Numbered from the stretch's first letter, positions 43,970 through 52,437 are shown. The stretch is 64,000 nucleotides of DNA from Dietzia sp. JS16-p6b (GCF_003052165.1 NZ_CP024869.1:3506001-3570000), one strand, 5' to 3'. The notes: generated by a model not told the origin, from the sequence alone. Translations and numbers: made by a program.

Positions 43970-44623
43970 CTACTCCTCGATCCGGCGACGCGCAATAAGG
44001 CCCGGGACACATCGGTCGCGCGTCCTGCGTGCCACGATGGCGCCGTGGGGCCTGTGGGTGCCCGCCGTCCGGGTGTGCGTCTCGAGCACCTCGAATCCGA
44101 CCGCGACCAGCTCCCGGCAGAGTTCGGCCACCGGCCATCGGTAGGCGGTCGTGACCGCGTGGTCGAATTGGCCTCCCACTCCTTCGAAGAAGCCCACCGC
44201 CACGCTGCCACCGGGCCGGAGCGCCCGCGCGAATTCCGCCAACGACACCCGGATGTGACGCGGATGGTGGTGGATGAGCGAGTACCAGGAGAGCACCCCG
44301 CCGAGGGAGCCCGTCGGGACGTCGAGCGCGTCCGACCGACCGACCTCGAAGGGCAGATGCGGGTGGCGGAGGCGAGCCAGGTCGACGAACCGCCGAACCG
44401 GGTCGATGCCGCTGACCTCCACCCCGTTCCCGGCCAGGAAGCCCGACCAGTGCCCGGGACCACATCCCACATCGAGCACTGGTCCCGTCAGGGTGGCGGC
44501 CCACGAGCCCACCAGCGCCCGGTCGGAGGGATGAGTCGCCTCCATGGACCCGAAGAGGTCCGCGTACTCCAGCGCCCGTGCCGAGTACGCCTCTCGGATC
44601 GCCTCGTGCTGTTGGTCAGCCAT
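43970..44623 (-). CDS. Class I SAM-dependent methyltransferase
   Basis: A 217-aa Rossmann-fold methyltransferase. Motif I is VLDVGCGPGHWSGFLAG, an acidic residue ends the second strand (SGIDPV), and motif IV is GGVLSWYSLIHHHP. The substrate is unknown. ATG 44623 is used, although its GGAGG is very close; ATG 44668 is the alternative. It is transcribed towards efeU. Confidence 0.8.
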   Translation of the reverse strand: MADQQHEAIREAYSARALEYADLFGSMEATHPSDRALVGSWAATLTGPVLDVGCGPGHWSGFLAGNGVEVSGIDPVRRFVDLARLRHPHLPFEVGRSDALDVPTGSLGGVLSWYSLIHHHPRHIRVSLAEFARALRPGGSVAVGFFEGVGGQFDHAVTTAYRWPVAELCRELVAVGFEVLETHTRTAGTHRPHGAIVARRTRDRCVPGLIARRRIEE

Positions 44624-44702
44624 GTCCTCCACGGGGTCGAGGATGGTCGGCCGGGTCGCCGCCCGCAACGGGGTCGCGCGATGCGATCGAGCAGGCTACT
44701 CT

Positions 44703-44724
44703 TGGTAACCTACGGATGGTAACC
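44703..44724. promoter_or_regulatory. Direct repeats TGGTAACC upstream of TetR gene
   Basis: Two exact TGGTAACC copies, 14 bp apart start to start, lie just before the TetR gene at 44744. Each is nearly self-complementary, so together they could be an operator for that TetR. Confidence 0.4.
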
Positions 44725-44743
44725 ACTCTGTTGAGGAGCTGTC

Positions 44744-45331
44744 ATGACCGATGCACGAGCGACCGCGCGCCGTCGGATGTCCAGAGAGGAGCGCCGCGCC
44801 CAGCTCCTCGCGGAGGCTCGAGCGCTCATTCGCGAGGCGGGGACCGACACCCTCACCCTCGGACGGGTGGCGCAGCGCGCAGGTGTCACCAAACCGGTGG
44901 TCTACGACCACTTCGGCGACAGGAGCGGTCTGCTCGCCGAGCTGTACCGGGAGTTCGAGGCCCGCCAGCACGAGGTACTCGACGCCGCGCTCGAGAGCGC
45001 AGGGACCGAGCTCGATGACGTGGCGGAGGTCGTGGCAGCGGCGTACATCGACTGCTGCGTGGCCGAGGGCCGGGAGTTGGCCGACGTCGTCTCCGCACTC
45101 GCCGGGTCGCCGACGTTGGACGAGGTCCGCCAGGAGGCCGAGGAGCAGTTCCTCGCCAAGTACCGCCGGGCGCTGACCCCGTTCGCCGGAGAGATAGAGG
45201 CCGCGGATCTGGTCGCGATCCTCGGCGCCGGCGATTCCCTCGCCCGGGCCGCGACCACCGGCTCGATCACCACGACCCACGCCCACGAGGTGCTCACCAG
45301 AGTCATCGTGTCCGTCACGTCCCGAGACTGA
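44744..45331 (+). CDS. TetR-family transcriptional regulator
   Basis: A 195-aa regulator with HTH LTLGRVAQRAGVTKPVVYDHFGDRSGLLAELY. GAGGAG lies 5 nt before the ATG. It is followed 15 bp later by the NAD(P)H oxidoreductase gene, with which it forms an operon, so the ligand may be a quinone-like substrate of that enzyme (inference). Confidence 0.9.
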   Translation: MTDARATARRRMSREERRAQLLAEARALIREAGTDTLTLGRVAQRAGVTKPVVYDHFGDRSGLLAELYREFEARQHEVLDAALESAGTELDDVAEVVAAAYIDCCVAEGRELADVVSALAGSPTLDEVRQEAEEQFLAKYRRALTPFAGEIEAADLVAILGAGDSLARAATTGSITTTHAHEVLTRVIVSVTSRD

Positions 45332-45346
45332 ATCGAAAGGCAGCTC

Positions 45347-46210
45347 ATGACCATCACGCACCCGCCCGAACCCCGCACGGCCCTCTGGGTGTACGCCCAC
45401 CCTCGACCGGGCTCTCTCAACGAGCACCTCTTCCGGACCGGCACCGAGTCGCTGTCCGCGCGGTACACCGTGGAGACCTCGGACCTGTACGAGCAGGGCT
45501 TCGACCCCGTGTTGTCCGATCGCGACCTCGGCGAGCCGGAGGGCCGATCGAGATCGATCGTCGAGCTGTCCGCTGACGCCTACGCCGCGGGCCGCCTTCC
45601 CGACGACGTCCGGGCCGAGCAGGCCAAGATCGCGGCGGCCGAGCTCGTCGTCTTCCAGTTCCCGCTGTGGTGGTACGGGCCGCCGGCCATCCTGAAGGGA
45701 TGGTTCGACCGGGTGATGACGACCGGTTTCGCCCACGGCGACCTCGACCCCGAGCTCGGCGTACCCCGTCGCTACGGAGACGGCGGGCTGGCCGGTCGCA
45801 AGGCCCTCATCGTGGTGACCGCCGGGGAGGACGAGCGCTCGATAGGGCGTCGTGGCGTGAGCGGCGATATCGAGTCCCTGCTCTTCCCCGTGACCCACGG
45901 GGTCCTCTGGTACACCGGGATCGAGGTACTGGACCTGCACGTCGTCTACGACGCCGACGGGCTGTCCGGTGCGGACGTGGAGGCGCAGGCCCATCGGCTG
46001 CGCACCCGGCTGGACGGTATCGACACCGAGCCCGTCGCGGCTTTCCGTCGCCTCCGGGACGGGGATTACCGCGGTACCCGCGCCCTACGGGAGGACCTTC
46101 TGCCCGGCCGCACCGACCTCGGCATCCACCTCGCGCACAGCGGCGCGAGTAGGCTGAGCCGTGACACGGGGTGCCCGCCACGGGCTGAGATCACACCCGA
46201 GCGAACCTGA
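45347..46210 (+). CDS. NAD(P)H oxidoreductase (NQO1/MdaB flavodoxin-like fold)
   Basis: A 287-aa flavoprotein. The N-terminal VYAHPRPGSLNEHL forms the FMN/FAD phosphate loop, and FQFPLWWYGPPAILKGWFDRVMTTGFA is the family hallmark. These enzymes reduce quinones or nitro compounds by two electrons. The last 16 or so codons lie inside a TPP riboswitch aptamer, so the extreme C-terminus (after residue 270) is probably dispensable sequence shaped by RNA constraints. Confidence 0.88.
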   Translation: MTITHPPEPRTALWVYAHPRPGSLNEHLFRTGTESLSARYTVETSDLYEQGFDPVLSDRDLGEPEGRSRSIVELSADAYAAGRLPDDVRAEQAKIAAAELVVFQFPLWWYGPPAILKGWFDRVMTTGFAHGDLDPELGVPRRYGDGGLAGRKALIVVTAGEDERSIGRRGVSGDIESLLFPVTHGVLWYTGIEVLDLHVVYDADGLSGADVEAQAHRLRTRLDGIDTEPVAAFRRLRDGDYRGTRALREDLLPGRTDLGIHLAHSGASRLSRDTGCPPRAEITPERT

Positions 46211-46237
46211 TCGAGTTCATACTCGCGTAGGGATGTC
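46163..46237 (+). promoter_or_regulatory. TPP riboswitch (THI element)
   Basis: All conserved TPP-aptamer blocks are present in order: CGGGGTGCCC, GGGCTGAGA, ACACCC, GAACCTGATC, a short GAGTTCATACTC stem and GCGTAGGGA, closed by GACA/TGTC as P1. The match to the E. coli thiM aptamer is nearly base for base in the core. P3 is short, without a P3a extension. It overlaps the end of the preceding gene and lies 68 nt upstream of the monooxygenase start. The intervening sequence has a TGGTC/GACCA pair that may belong to the expression platform. Confidence 0.93.
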
Positions 46238-46305
46238 GTCGATGCGTCCACCGGCCGCTCGGACTCGTGAGGTGGTCCCCCTCCACGACCAGCGCCGGGA
46301 GAACG

Positions 46306-47706
46306 ATGACCACGCCACACCACGCCCCTCACGATGCGCCACGGCACCCACGGAGGATCCGCTTCAACGCCTTCGCCATCAACGGGGTGGGCCACCAGCT
46401 CCCGGGGCTCTGGCGGCATCCCGCGGACCGCTCCCGGGACTATCGCGACCTCACGCACTGGACCCGTCTGGCCCGGCTCCTGGAGGAGGGGCTGTTCGAC
46501 GGCATCTTCCTCGCGGACGCACTCGGGCCCTACGACGTCTACGGCGGTAGCGCCGATGCGGCCCTGCGGACTGCGGCCAAGATCCCGATGAACGACCCGA
46601 TGATGCTGGTGAGCGCGATGGCGGCCGTCACGGAGCATCTCGGCTTCGGCATCACCGCGAGCACGTCGGCCGAGCACCCGTACACCTTCGCCCGGCGGAT
46701 GTCGACGCTCGATCACCTCACCCGGGGCCGGGTGGGGTGGAACGTGGTCACGGGGTATCTCACCAGCGCGGCGCGGAATCTGGGCCAGGACGACCAGCTC
46801 TCCCACGATGAGCGCTACGACCGGGCGGACGAGTACCTGGAGGTCCTCTACAAATTGTGGGAGGGATCCTGGGAGGACGACGCGGTGGTGCTCGACGCGG
46901 AGCGGGACACCTTCGTCGACCCGGCGAAGGTGCACCCGATCGACCACCACGGGACGTACTTCACGGTTCCGGGGATTCATCTGTCGGAGCCCTCTGCACA
47001 GCGGACCCCGGTCATCTATCAGGCCGGCGCCTCCGAGCGGGGAGTCCGCTTCGCCACCGAGAACGCGGAGGCGATCTTCGTCGCGTCCCCGACTCTCGCG
47101 CAGACCCGTGAGCAGGTCGGTCGGATCCGCGAGGGACTGGAGGCGGCGGGGCGAGGGCGGGACGCCGCACGCGTCTATGCGCTGCTCACGATCGTCGTCG
47201 ACCAGACCGACGCGGCGGCCGCCGCGAAGTATCGCGACGTCTTCTCCTACGCCTCCGAGACGGGGAATCTGGTACTCAACTCGGGCTGGTCGGGAATCGA
47301 CCTCTCCCGGGAGGATCTAGACGCACCGCTGGACCCGGTCGCCACCGATGCCATCCAGACCACGGTGTCGAGCCTCTCGGGCGCCGCGGACCCCGACGGC
47401 CGGTGGACGTTGCGCGACAGCGCCCGGTTCAACGCGACGGGCGGCCCCGTGGTGGTGGGGTCGGGGGACACCGTGGCCGACGCCCTGGAGCACTTCATGG
47501 CGGAGACGGATGTCGACGGCTTCAACCTGGCCTATGCGCTCAACCCCGGGACCTGGGAGGACGTCGTCGAGTTCCTCATCCCTGTGCTCCAGCACCGCGG
47601 ACTGTATCCGCGAGCAGCGGAACCCGGCACCCTCCGCGCCCGGATGTTCGGTGACGGCGACCGGCTGCCGGAGTCACACCGTGGGGCGGCTTTTCGTCGA
47701 GGGTGA
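46306..47706 (+). CDS. FMN-dependent monooxygenase (NtaA/SnaA/DszA family), TPP-riboswitch controlled
   Basis: A 466-aa LLM-class monooxygenase: FNAFAINGVGHQLPGLWRHP at the N-terminus, RRMSTLDHLTRGRVGWNVVTGY as the signature block, and YQAGASERGVRFATENAEAIFVASP as the phosphate-binding region. Family members use FMNH2 and O2 to oxidise chelators, sulfones or other heterocycles. ATG 46306 has GGGAGAA upstream. Being placed directly behind a TPP riboswitch implies repression when thiamine pyrophosphate is high. A role in salvage of thiamine, thiazole or pyrimidine compounds is the natural inference. No known thi gene is nearby. Confidence 0.88.
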   Translation: MTTPHHAPHDAPRHPRRIRFNAFAINGVGHQLPGLWRHPADRSRDYRDLTHWTRLARLLEEGLFDGIFLADALGPYDVYGGSADAALRTAAKIPMNDPMMLVSAMAAVTEHLGFGITASTSAEHPYTFARRMSTLDHLTRGRVGWNVVTGYLTSAARNLGQDDQLSHDERYDRADEYLEVLYKLWEGSWEDDAVVLDAERDTFVDPAKVHPIDHHGTYFTVPGIHLSEPSAQRTPVIYQAGASERGVRFATENAEAIFVASPTLAQTREQVGRIREGLEAAGRGRDAARVYALLTIVVDQTDAAAAAKYRDVFSYASETGNLVLNSGWSGIDLSREDLDAPLDPVATDAIQTTVSSLSGAADPDGRWTLRDSARFNATGGPVVVGSGDTVADALEHFMAETDVDGFNLAYALNPGTWEDVVEFLIPVLQHRGLYPRAAEPGTLRARMFGDGDRLPESHRGAAFRRG

Positions 47707-47777
47707 GGTGCGAGAAGCACGCGCCCGGTGAGGACCCGAGCTGGCAGACTGGCCCGCGTGGGCGGCGGGCGAGGTGA

Positions 47778-47958
47778 GGGTGGATCGATCCGATCCGTCT
47801 CAGGGGCAACCCCTGGGTGCACATCACAGCGAGACACTGCGTCCGGCGCCGTGCGGCACGCTCCGCGTGCGCGACGGCACCGCAGAGACGAACGTCGGGT
47901 CACCTCGCCCGTCGGCCACCATCTCGACGGCCACCGTGTTGTCGACCACGATCCGCCC
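47778..47958 (+). ncRNA. Candidate retron-type structured RNA upstream of RT
   Basis: The 181-nt stretch is bounded by GGGTGGATCG (47778-47787) and CGATCCGCCC (47949-47958), which pair over 10 bp with one G-U. This mimics the a1/a2 ends of retron ncRNAs. Inside are a CAGGGG-CAA-CCCCTG hairpin (47801-47815) and a longer hairpin at 47848-47878 (GCCGT/ACGGC, then GCACGC-TCC-GCGTGC). The region ends 20 nt before the RT start. In DNA this GC-rich a 10-bp pair can occur by chance, so this is a hypothesis. No branching-G motif could be fixed. Confidence 0.35.
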
Positions 47959-47978
47959 AGCCACCGTCTCGAGGGTCG

Positions 47979-49247
47979 ATGACCTCGCCCGTCCTGACCG
48001 TGGAGGAGGTCGGTGAGGCCGCGGCCCGGTTCTCCCGCACCTACACCGGATGGACCTGGCCCGAACTCCGGCGCGCACTCGACTCCGTCCTCCCGGAGGC
48101 GATCACCCGGGACGCCCTGCCGATCCTGCTCGCATGGTATCCAGACGAACCCCGCCACCCGGCCGCTGCGCTTCGCCAGGTACTGACGGAGTGGACCCGG
48201 CCCGCGGGGGCACCCACGACCGTGCCCCTGCCGGAGCCGCCCCCTCGTACCACCATCGTCGACGGGCTGCCGCAGCTCTACTCGGAGGCCGAGGTGGCCC
48301 GGTGGCTCGGGTTCACGGCCGGAGAACTCGACTGGTTCGCCGATCCCGGCAACTGGCTGCGCACGGCGCCTCCACGCCTGCGCCACTACCGGGTCTGGAC
48401 CCGCGAGAAGCGCGACGGGGTCCGGCTGATCGAGGCGCCCAAGCCGCGGCTGCGGGAGGCTCAGCGGCGGATCCTGCGACTGCTGGTGTCGCGCATCCCC
48501 GCGCACCCAGCCGCGACGGGGTTCATCCCCGGGTCCTCTACCAGTGCTTTCGCCCGGCCACACTCCGGGTCCGCAACAGTGCTGCGCGTCGATCTGCGTC
48601 ACTGCTTCGAGAGCATCACCACCCCGCGCATCGCGGAGGTGTTCCGACGAGCCGGGTACCCGTCCTCGATCGCCCGGCTGTTGGCGCACCTGTGCACCAC
48701 CGCGACCCCCGCCGACCAGCTCGCCGACGTGCCCGCCTCCCACGCCGCCTACCTGCGCGGACGCCACCTCCCCCAGGGAGCGCCGACGTCTCCACATCTG
48801 TCGAACCTGGTGATGCGCTCCCTGGACCGGCGCCTTCAGGGTTTCGCCGATGCCAACGATCTGGCCTACACCCGCTACGGAGACGACCTGGCGCTGTCCG
48901 GTGACGCGATGGATGCAGACCGCGCCCTCTGGGTGGTGCTCAGAGTGATCGCCTCGGAGGGGTTCACCGTTCACGCGGGCAAGGTGCGCATCATGCGTCG
49001 GCATCAGCGGCAGAACCTCGCCGGCCTGGTGGTCAACGACCGCCCCCGCGTGAGCCGAGCCGAGTACGACACCCTGCGCGCCCTCCTGCACAACGCCCGA
49101 CTACACGGGGCCTCATCCCAGAATCACTCCGGGCACCCGGACTTCCGCGCCCACGTCCTCGGGCTCATCGCCTGGATCGGAGCGACCGATCCGACCCGCC
49201 GAGAACGCCTGACGCGGATGGCGGACCGGGTCGACTGGGCGATGTGA
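47979..49247 (+). CDS. Retron-like reverse transcriptase
   Basis: A 422-aa RNA-directed DNA polymerase. The RT blocks are R-x-I-x-A-P-K (RLIEAPKPRL), VDLRHCF (Asp205), LPQGAPTSPHLSN (266-272) and YTRYGDD (YGDD 300-303, instead of the usual YADD). The retron-specific NAXXH motif appears as FARPH (191-195) and the VTG motif as LAG (347-349), so it is divergent. About 130 N-terminal residues precede the RT domain and are unrecognised. ATG 47979 has GAGGG upstream. No accessory effector gene follows on the same strand. Confidence 0.85.
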   Translation: MTSPVLTVEEVGEAAARFSRTYTGWTWPELRRALDSVLPEAITRDALPILLAWYPDEPRHPAAALRQVLTEWTRPAGAPTTVPLPEPPPRTTIVDGLPQLYSEAEVARWLGFTAGELDWFADPGNWLRTAPPRLRHYRVWTREKRDGVRLIEAPKPRLREAQRRILRLLVSRIPAHPAATGFIPGSSTSAFARPHSGSATVLRVDLRHCFESITTPRIAEVFRRAGYPSSIARLLAHLCTTATPADQLADVPASHAAYLRGRHLPQGAPTSPHLSNLVMRSLDRRLQGFADANDLAYTRYGDDLALSGDAMDADRALWVVLRVIASEGFTVHAGKVRIMRRHQRQNLAGLVVNDRPRVSRAEYDTLRALLHNARLHGASSQNHSGHPDFRAHVLGLIAWIGATDPTRRERLTRMADRVDWAM

Positions 49248-49338
49248 ACCGTTGCTTCCAGTCGTGCGACCGCTCCCAGACGTGCGACACCCGATATCGC
49301 GTGGATCAGGCTGCCGCGGGCACGATCGCCGCTGGGGC

Positions 49339-49668
49339 TCACCTCGGCACGTGCTGGTTCACTCGGGCGAGCACCGTGGCGACACCCGCCAGGAACTCTC
49401 TACTGCGTCGCGCGGCCTGCTGTTCCACGAGCTCATCGGCGAGCACCTTCGGCACGCAGGACGGGTCGACGGCGAGGTACTCGAGCGCCACCGCCGCGGC
49501 GACGGCCTGCCCTTCGTAGAAGGCCAGGTCGGGGAGGACCACCTCGAGGGCTCGCGACAGCTCGCCGGCAGCGCGCTCGTCGAACATCGTGGTCACGGAC
49601 GCCCGATACTGCTCGAAACGGTCCTGTGCCTCGTCGAGGTCCCGCCGCAGCTCAGAGAGGTCAGACAT
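49339..49668 (-). CDS. Small protein of unknown function
   Basis: A 109-aa acidic, helix-rich protein; the first 35 residues look coiled-coil-like (LSELRRDLDEAQDRFEQYRASV). It has no signal peptide or membrane segment. I do not recognise it. It is convergent with the reverse transcriptase gene, 91 bp away, so it is not obviously part of an RT operon. ATG 49668 is preferred over the upstream start at 49722, which would add a non-conserved-looking leader. Confidence 0.55.
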   Translation of the reverse strand: MSDLSELRRDLDEAQDRFEQYRASVTTMFDERAAGELSRALEVVLPDLAFYEGQAVAAAVALEYLAVDPSCVPKVLADELVEQQAARRSREFLAGVATVLARVNQHVPR

Positions 49669-49785
49669 CGGCGCGGGGGTGGGTGCCGACAGTATCCACG
49701 TGCGCGCCGGTCGCGTCGTCAACGACCATCTCCGGGTTCACGATGCCACTCTATGCCTCCGGGGGTGACAGTGCTCGGGCGTCGG

Positions 49786-50343
49786 CTACCTCTCCGATAG
49801 CGGAGTAGCGAAGTGCTGGACATAGAGATGAGCCTCCGGGAGCCCCTGGTACGCCGCCGTCCGCACGCAGACGCCCACCCTGGTGAAGTCCGGGTTGACG
49901 ATGTTCTCCCTGTGACCGGGACTCTGCATCCAGCTGTCGACCGGATCGGGCCCGCCCGGAGTCGAGTAGAACAAGTTCTCTGCAGCCGTAGAGTAGTCGA
50001 CGCCGGCCTCACGGATGAACACGAACGGATCGCCGCTGCCATCAGGCGCGTGGTGTCCCCAGTAGTCCCTGGCGATCATGTCGTCCGCTTTCGCGCAGGC
50101 ACTGTCTCGGAGATTCTCGCTGGCGTCCAGGGGCGGGATTCCGTTCTCGCCCCGCTTCACGTTCGTCCGCTCTTCCACCGGCGACGGATCTGCCGGGGGC
50201 TCGACCTCGGCCCCACTCCACGAGTCACCCGACGGGAGTTCCAGAGACACCGCGGCGCCCCACTCCGCACAGCCGGCCACCGACATCGAAGCCACCAGAA
50301 GCAGTGACGCGGCCGCGCCTCTCGAGACTGCCCGATTCGTCAT
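49786..50343 (-). CDS. CAP/SCP-domain secreted lipoprotein
   Basis: A 185-aa exported lipoprotein (signal peptide, lipobox SVAGC). After an acidic Pro-rich linker comes a CAP domain with CAKADDMIARDYWGHHAPDG, AENLFYS and GHRENIVNPDFTRVGV, the usual CAP1/CAP2-type motifs with their His/Glu pair. Bacterial CAP proteins have no settled function. The ATG at 50343 leaves a standard signal sequence. Confidence 0.85.
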   Translation of the reverse strand: MTNRAVSRGAAASLLLVASMSVAGCAEWGAAVSLELPSGDSWSGAEVEPPADPSPVEERTNVKRGENGIPPLDASENLRDSACAKADDMIARDYWGHHAPDGSGDPFVFIREAGVDYSTAAENLFYSTPGGPDPVDSWMQSPGHRENIVNPDFTRVGVCVRTAAYQGLPEAHLYVQHFATPLSER

Positions 50344-50429
50344 CCTGATCACCCGGTCCGAATCTACCGACGGTGGCCGATCCACGACGGCCGGGCCGCA
50401 TGGGTCTGCATCCCACACGCCCCAGGTGA

Positions 50430-50777
50430 TCAGAGGAGCGACCGCAGAGTGAGTGTGGTCAGGGTTAGGAGAACGACGAGCCAGATCGCGGACCCGGTGA
50501 GGTCCCGTCGCGATGCGTCGGGGTCGATCCACGGGAGCTGTCGTGCCCGCAGGAACGCCAGACCTCCCACGGCGGCGTAGGCCGTGACGGCGGCGACCCA
50601 ACCCCAAACGGTCACCACGGTCACCGGCAGCAGAGCCCGGGCCGCGACCAGGGTGAACACCACGGCCAGAGCGGCCAACAGCACCCTGCGCCGGTCCCGA
50701 CTGCGGGCGACAGCGGCGAGGAGTTCGGCCATCGCGCCGAGGTAGAAGAGGACGACGACGATGAGCACCGCGTTCAT
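50430..50777 (-). CDS. Small integral membrane protein
   Basis: A 115-aa protein with four hydrophobic helices, family not recognised. Its ATG overlaps the stop of the serine hydrolase gene (ATGA), so the two are co-translated. It may assist that enzyme at the membrane (inference). Confidence 0.7.
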   Translation of the reverse strand: MNAVLIVVVLFYLGAMAELLAAVARSRDRRRVLLAALAVVFTLVAARALLPVTVVTVWGWVAAVTAYAAVGGLAFLRARQLPWIDPDASRRDLTGSAIWLVVLLTLTTLTLRSLL

Positions 50778-51886
50778 CGGCCGCCTCCGGGCTCGTCGTC
50801 GTCCTGGCCCGCCCGCCGCAGGAGCTGCTGACCTGCTGGAGCGAGGTCCCGGGTCGTCGCCCCGGAGAGGAAGATCGCGGTCCCCCGCGCCCGGTCCAGT
50901 CCGACCCACGTGGCGAACCCGCCGGTCTGCCCGTTGTGCCAGGTGATCTCCCGGCCGTCCCACTCGGTGGTGAACCATCCGGCGCCGATGCGGTTGTCGT
51001 CGTCGTAGTCGGTGACCGGCTGCAGCGCCGCCGCTCCGGGCGCGGTTTCCGCCAGGAGAGCGTCGAGCAGTGTCGCCATCGACGCGGCGTCGGCCCGGAT
51101 GCCACCGGCCGGCGCGTAGCCGGCGTCGTCCCACGCCTGCTGGGCCCGGCCGGAGGACTCACGCCCCTGGACGGCGTCGGGAGCCGCACCGCCCTGGCCC
51201 GGGGCGGGGACGTGGAAGTTCTCCAGGCCCAGGGGTTCCGCCAACCGGGCCCGGACCAGTTCCGGGTAGTCGTGGCCGCTGACCTCGGCCAGCGCGTGAC
51301 CCAGAACGGCGAAGCCCAGGTTCGAGTACTCCGGATCCTTGTCCCCCACGGAGGACGAGCGCACGTCCTCCACCACGTCGTCGGGTGAGTCGCGGTAGGG
51401 GTTCCGGGCGAACAGCAGCCAGCGGTAGGAGTCCACCAGCCCCCGCAGCGAGAAGGGCAGCCGGGGCAGTCCCGAACCGTGCCGCGCGAGTTCGCCGACG
51501 GTGATGGAAGCGCTCGCGGTCTCGCCCATGTCGACGATCTCGCCCAGCGTGGTGTCGGGAGACAGTTCCCCGCGATCCACGGCGTCGGCGAGCAGCATCC
51601 CGGTGACCGGTTTGGTGACCGAGCCGATCTCGAAGGTCCCGTCCAGCGGGGCGCCGACGGTGGCGATGCGCGTGCCCTGCGGGGTCACCTCGGCAACGGA
51701 GAGGGCGAACACACCGGGAGAGGGGACCTCCTTAAGCACCGCGGCGGCCAGCCGGGCGTCGCCTTCCGTCGGCGTGTCCCCGTCGATCGATCCCACGCCG
51801 GGCCGGAGCAGCGTCGCCAGCACGGCACCCACGACCCCGAAGGCCACCACCACGACCACCGCTGCCCGGCCTGGTGCGATTCTCAT
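50774..51886 (-). CDS. Beta-lactamase-fold serine hydrolase, membrane-anchored
   Basis: A 370-aa class C-type/penicillin-binding-like serine hydrolase. One N-terminal hydrophobic segment (about residues 8-27) anchors or exports it. The catalytic SxxK is GSVTK (Ser89, Lys92), the YxN is PEYSNLGFA and the HxG-like third motif is HNGQTGGF. Substrates could be D-amino peptides or esters; true beta-lactam resistance cannot be claimed. The start overlaps the ArsR stop, and the downstream membrane protein is coupled. Confidence 0.85.
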   Translation of the reverse strand: MRIAPGRAAVVVVVAFGVVGAVLATLLRPGVGSIDGDTPTEGDARLAAAVLKEVPSPGVFALSVAEVTPQGTRIATVGAPLDGTFEIGSVTKPVTGMLLADAVDRGELSPDTTLGEIVDMGETASASITVGELARHGSGLPRLPFSLRGLVDSYRWLLFARNPYRDSPDDVVEDVRSSSVGDKDPEYSNLGFAVLGHALAEVSGHDYPELVRARLAEPLGLENFHVPAPGQGGAAPDAVQGRESSGRAQQAWDDAGYAPAGGIRADAASMATLLDALLAETAPGAAALQPVTDYDDDNRIGAGWFTTEWDGREITWHNGQTGGFATWVGLDRARGTAIFLSGATTRDLAPAGQQLLRRAGQDDDEPGGGR

Positions 51887-52437
51887 CGGTCCACCCCCAG
51901 CAGGATCGTCAACAGCGGGACGACGCGGGCCGCGGGCACCTCGTAGCGGCCACTTCCGGCCGCGCGCAGCCACCCGTGGGAGGACAGCTGCCGCAGGTGA
52001 TGGTAGATCTGCCCGCTGGTGCCGAACTCCCCGGTCGCCACGAGGTCCTGCACCGTGTCGGCATCGGACAGGATCCGCTGGACGATCCGCAGCCGCACGG
52101 GATGTGCGAGCGCGGACAGCGACTCCGCCCGGTCGGCGAAGTCCGAGGCGAACAGGTCGTCCGCCTGCTCGGCCATCTGCCACCGGGCCTCATACCCCTT
52201 CGGGGTCCGCACGCTGCCGACCATCATCACCGCTCCGGGGTCGGACGTGCGGGACCGCAGGCCCTCGAGTGCCCAGAACGTGTCGTCGTCGGCGGCCCGC
52301 TCCGGCGCCGTGGTGCCCGCGCTGTGCCCGGTGCGGGTGTTCTGCCCGGCGCCCGCGCTGTGCCCGGTACGAGCACTGTGCGCCTCGAGCGCGGCCACGC
52401 GACGCTCCAACGCCTCAATGCGGTCGATGTCAGCCAT
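51883..52437 (-). CDS. ArsR-type winged-helix regulator
   Basis: A 184-aa regulator. The C-terminal half is an ArsR-like wHTH (SALAHPVRLRIVQRILSD; TSGQIYHHLRQLSSHGWL). The N-terminus is a short coiled coil (IEALERRVAALEAH) and a low-complexity linker with repeated RTGHSAG units. No Cys metal site is seen. It is the first gene of an operon with the serine hydrolase and the small membrane protein. ATG 52437 lies next to an AT-rich promoter. Confidence 0.8.
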   Translation of the reverse strand: MADIDRIEALERRVAALEAHSARTGHSAGAGQNTRTGHSAGTTAPERAADDDTFWALEGLRSRTSDPGAVMMVGSVRTPKGYEARWQMAEQADDLFASDFADRAESLSALAHPVRLRIVQRILSDADTVQDLVATGEFGTSGQIYHHLRQLSSHGWLRAAGSGRYEVPAARVVPLLTILLGVDR

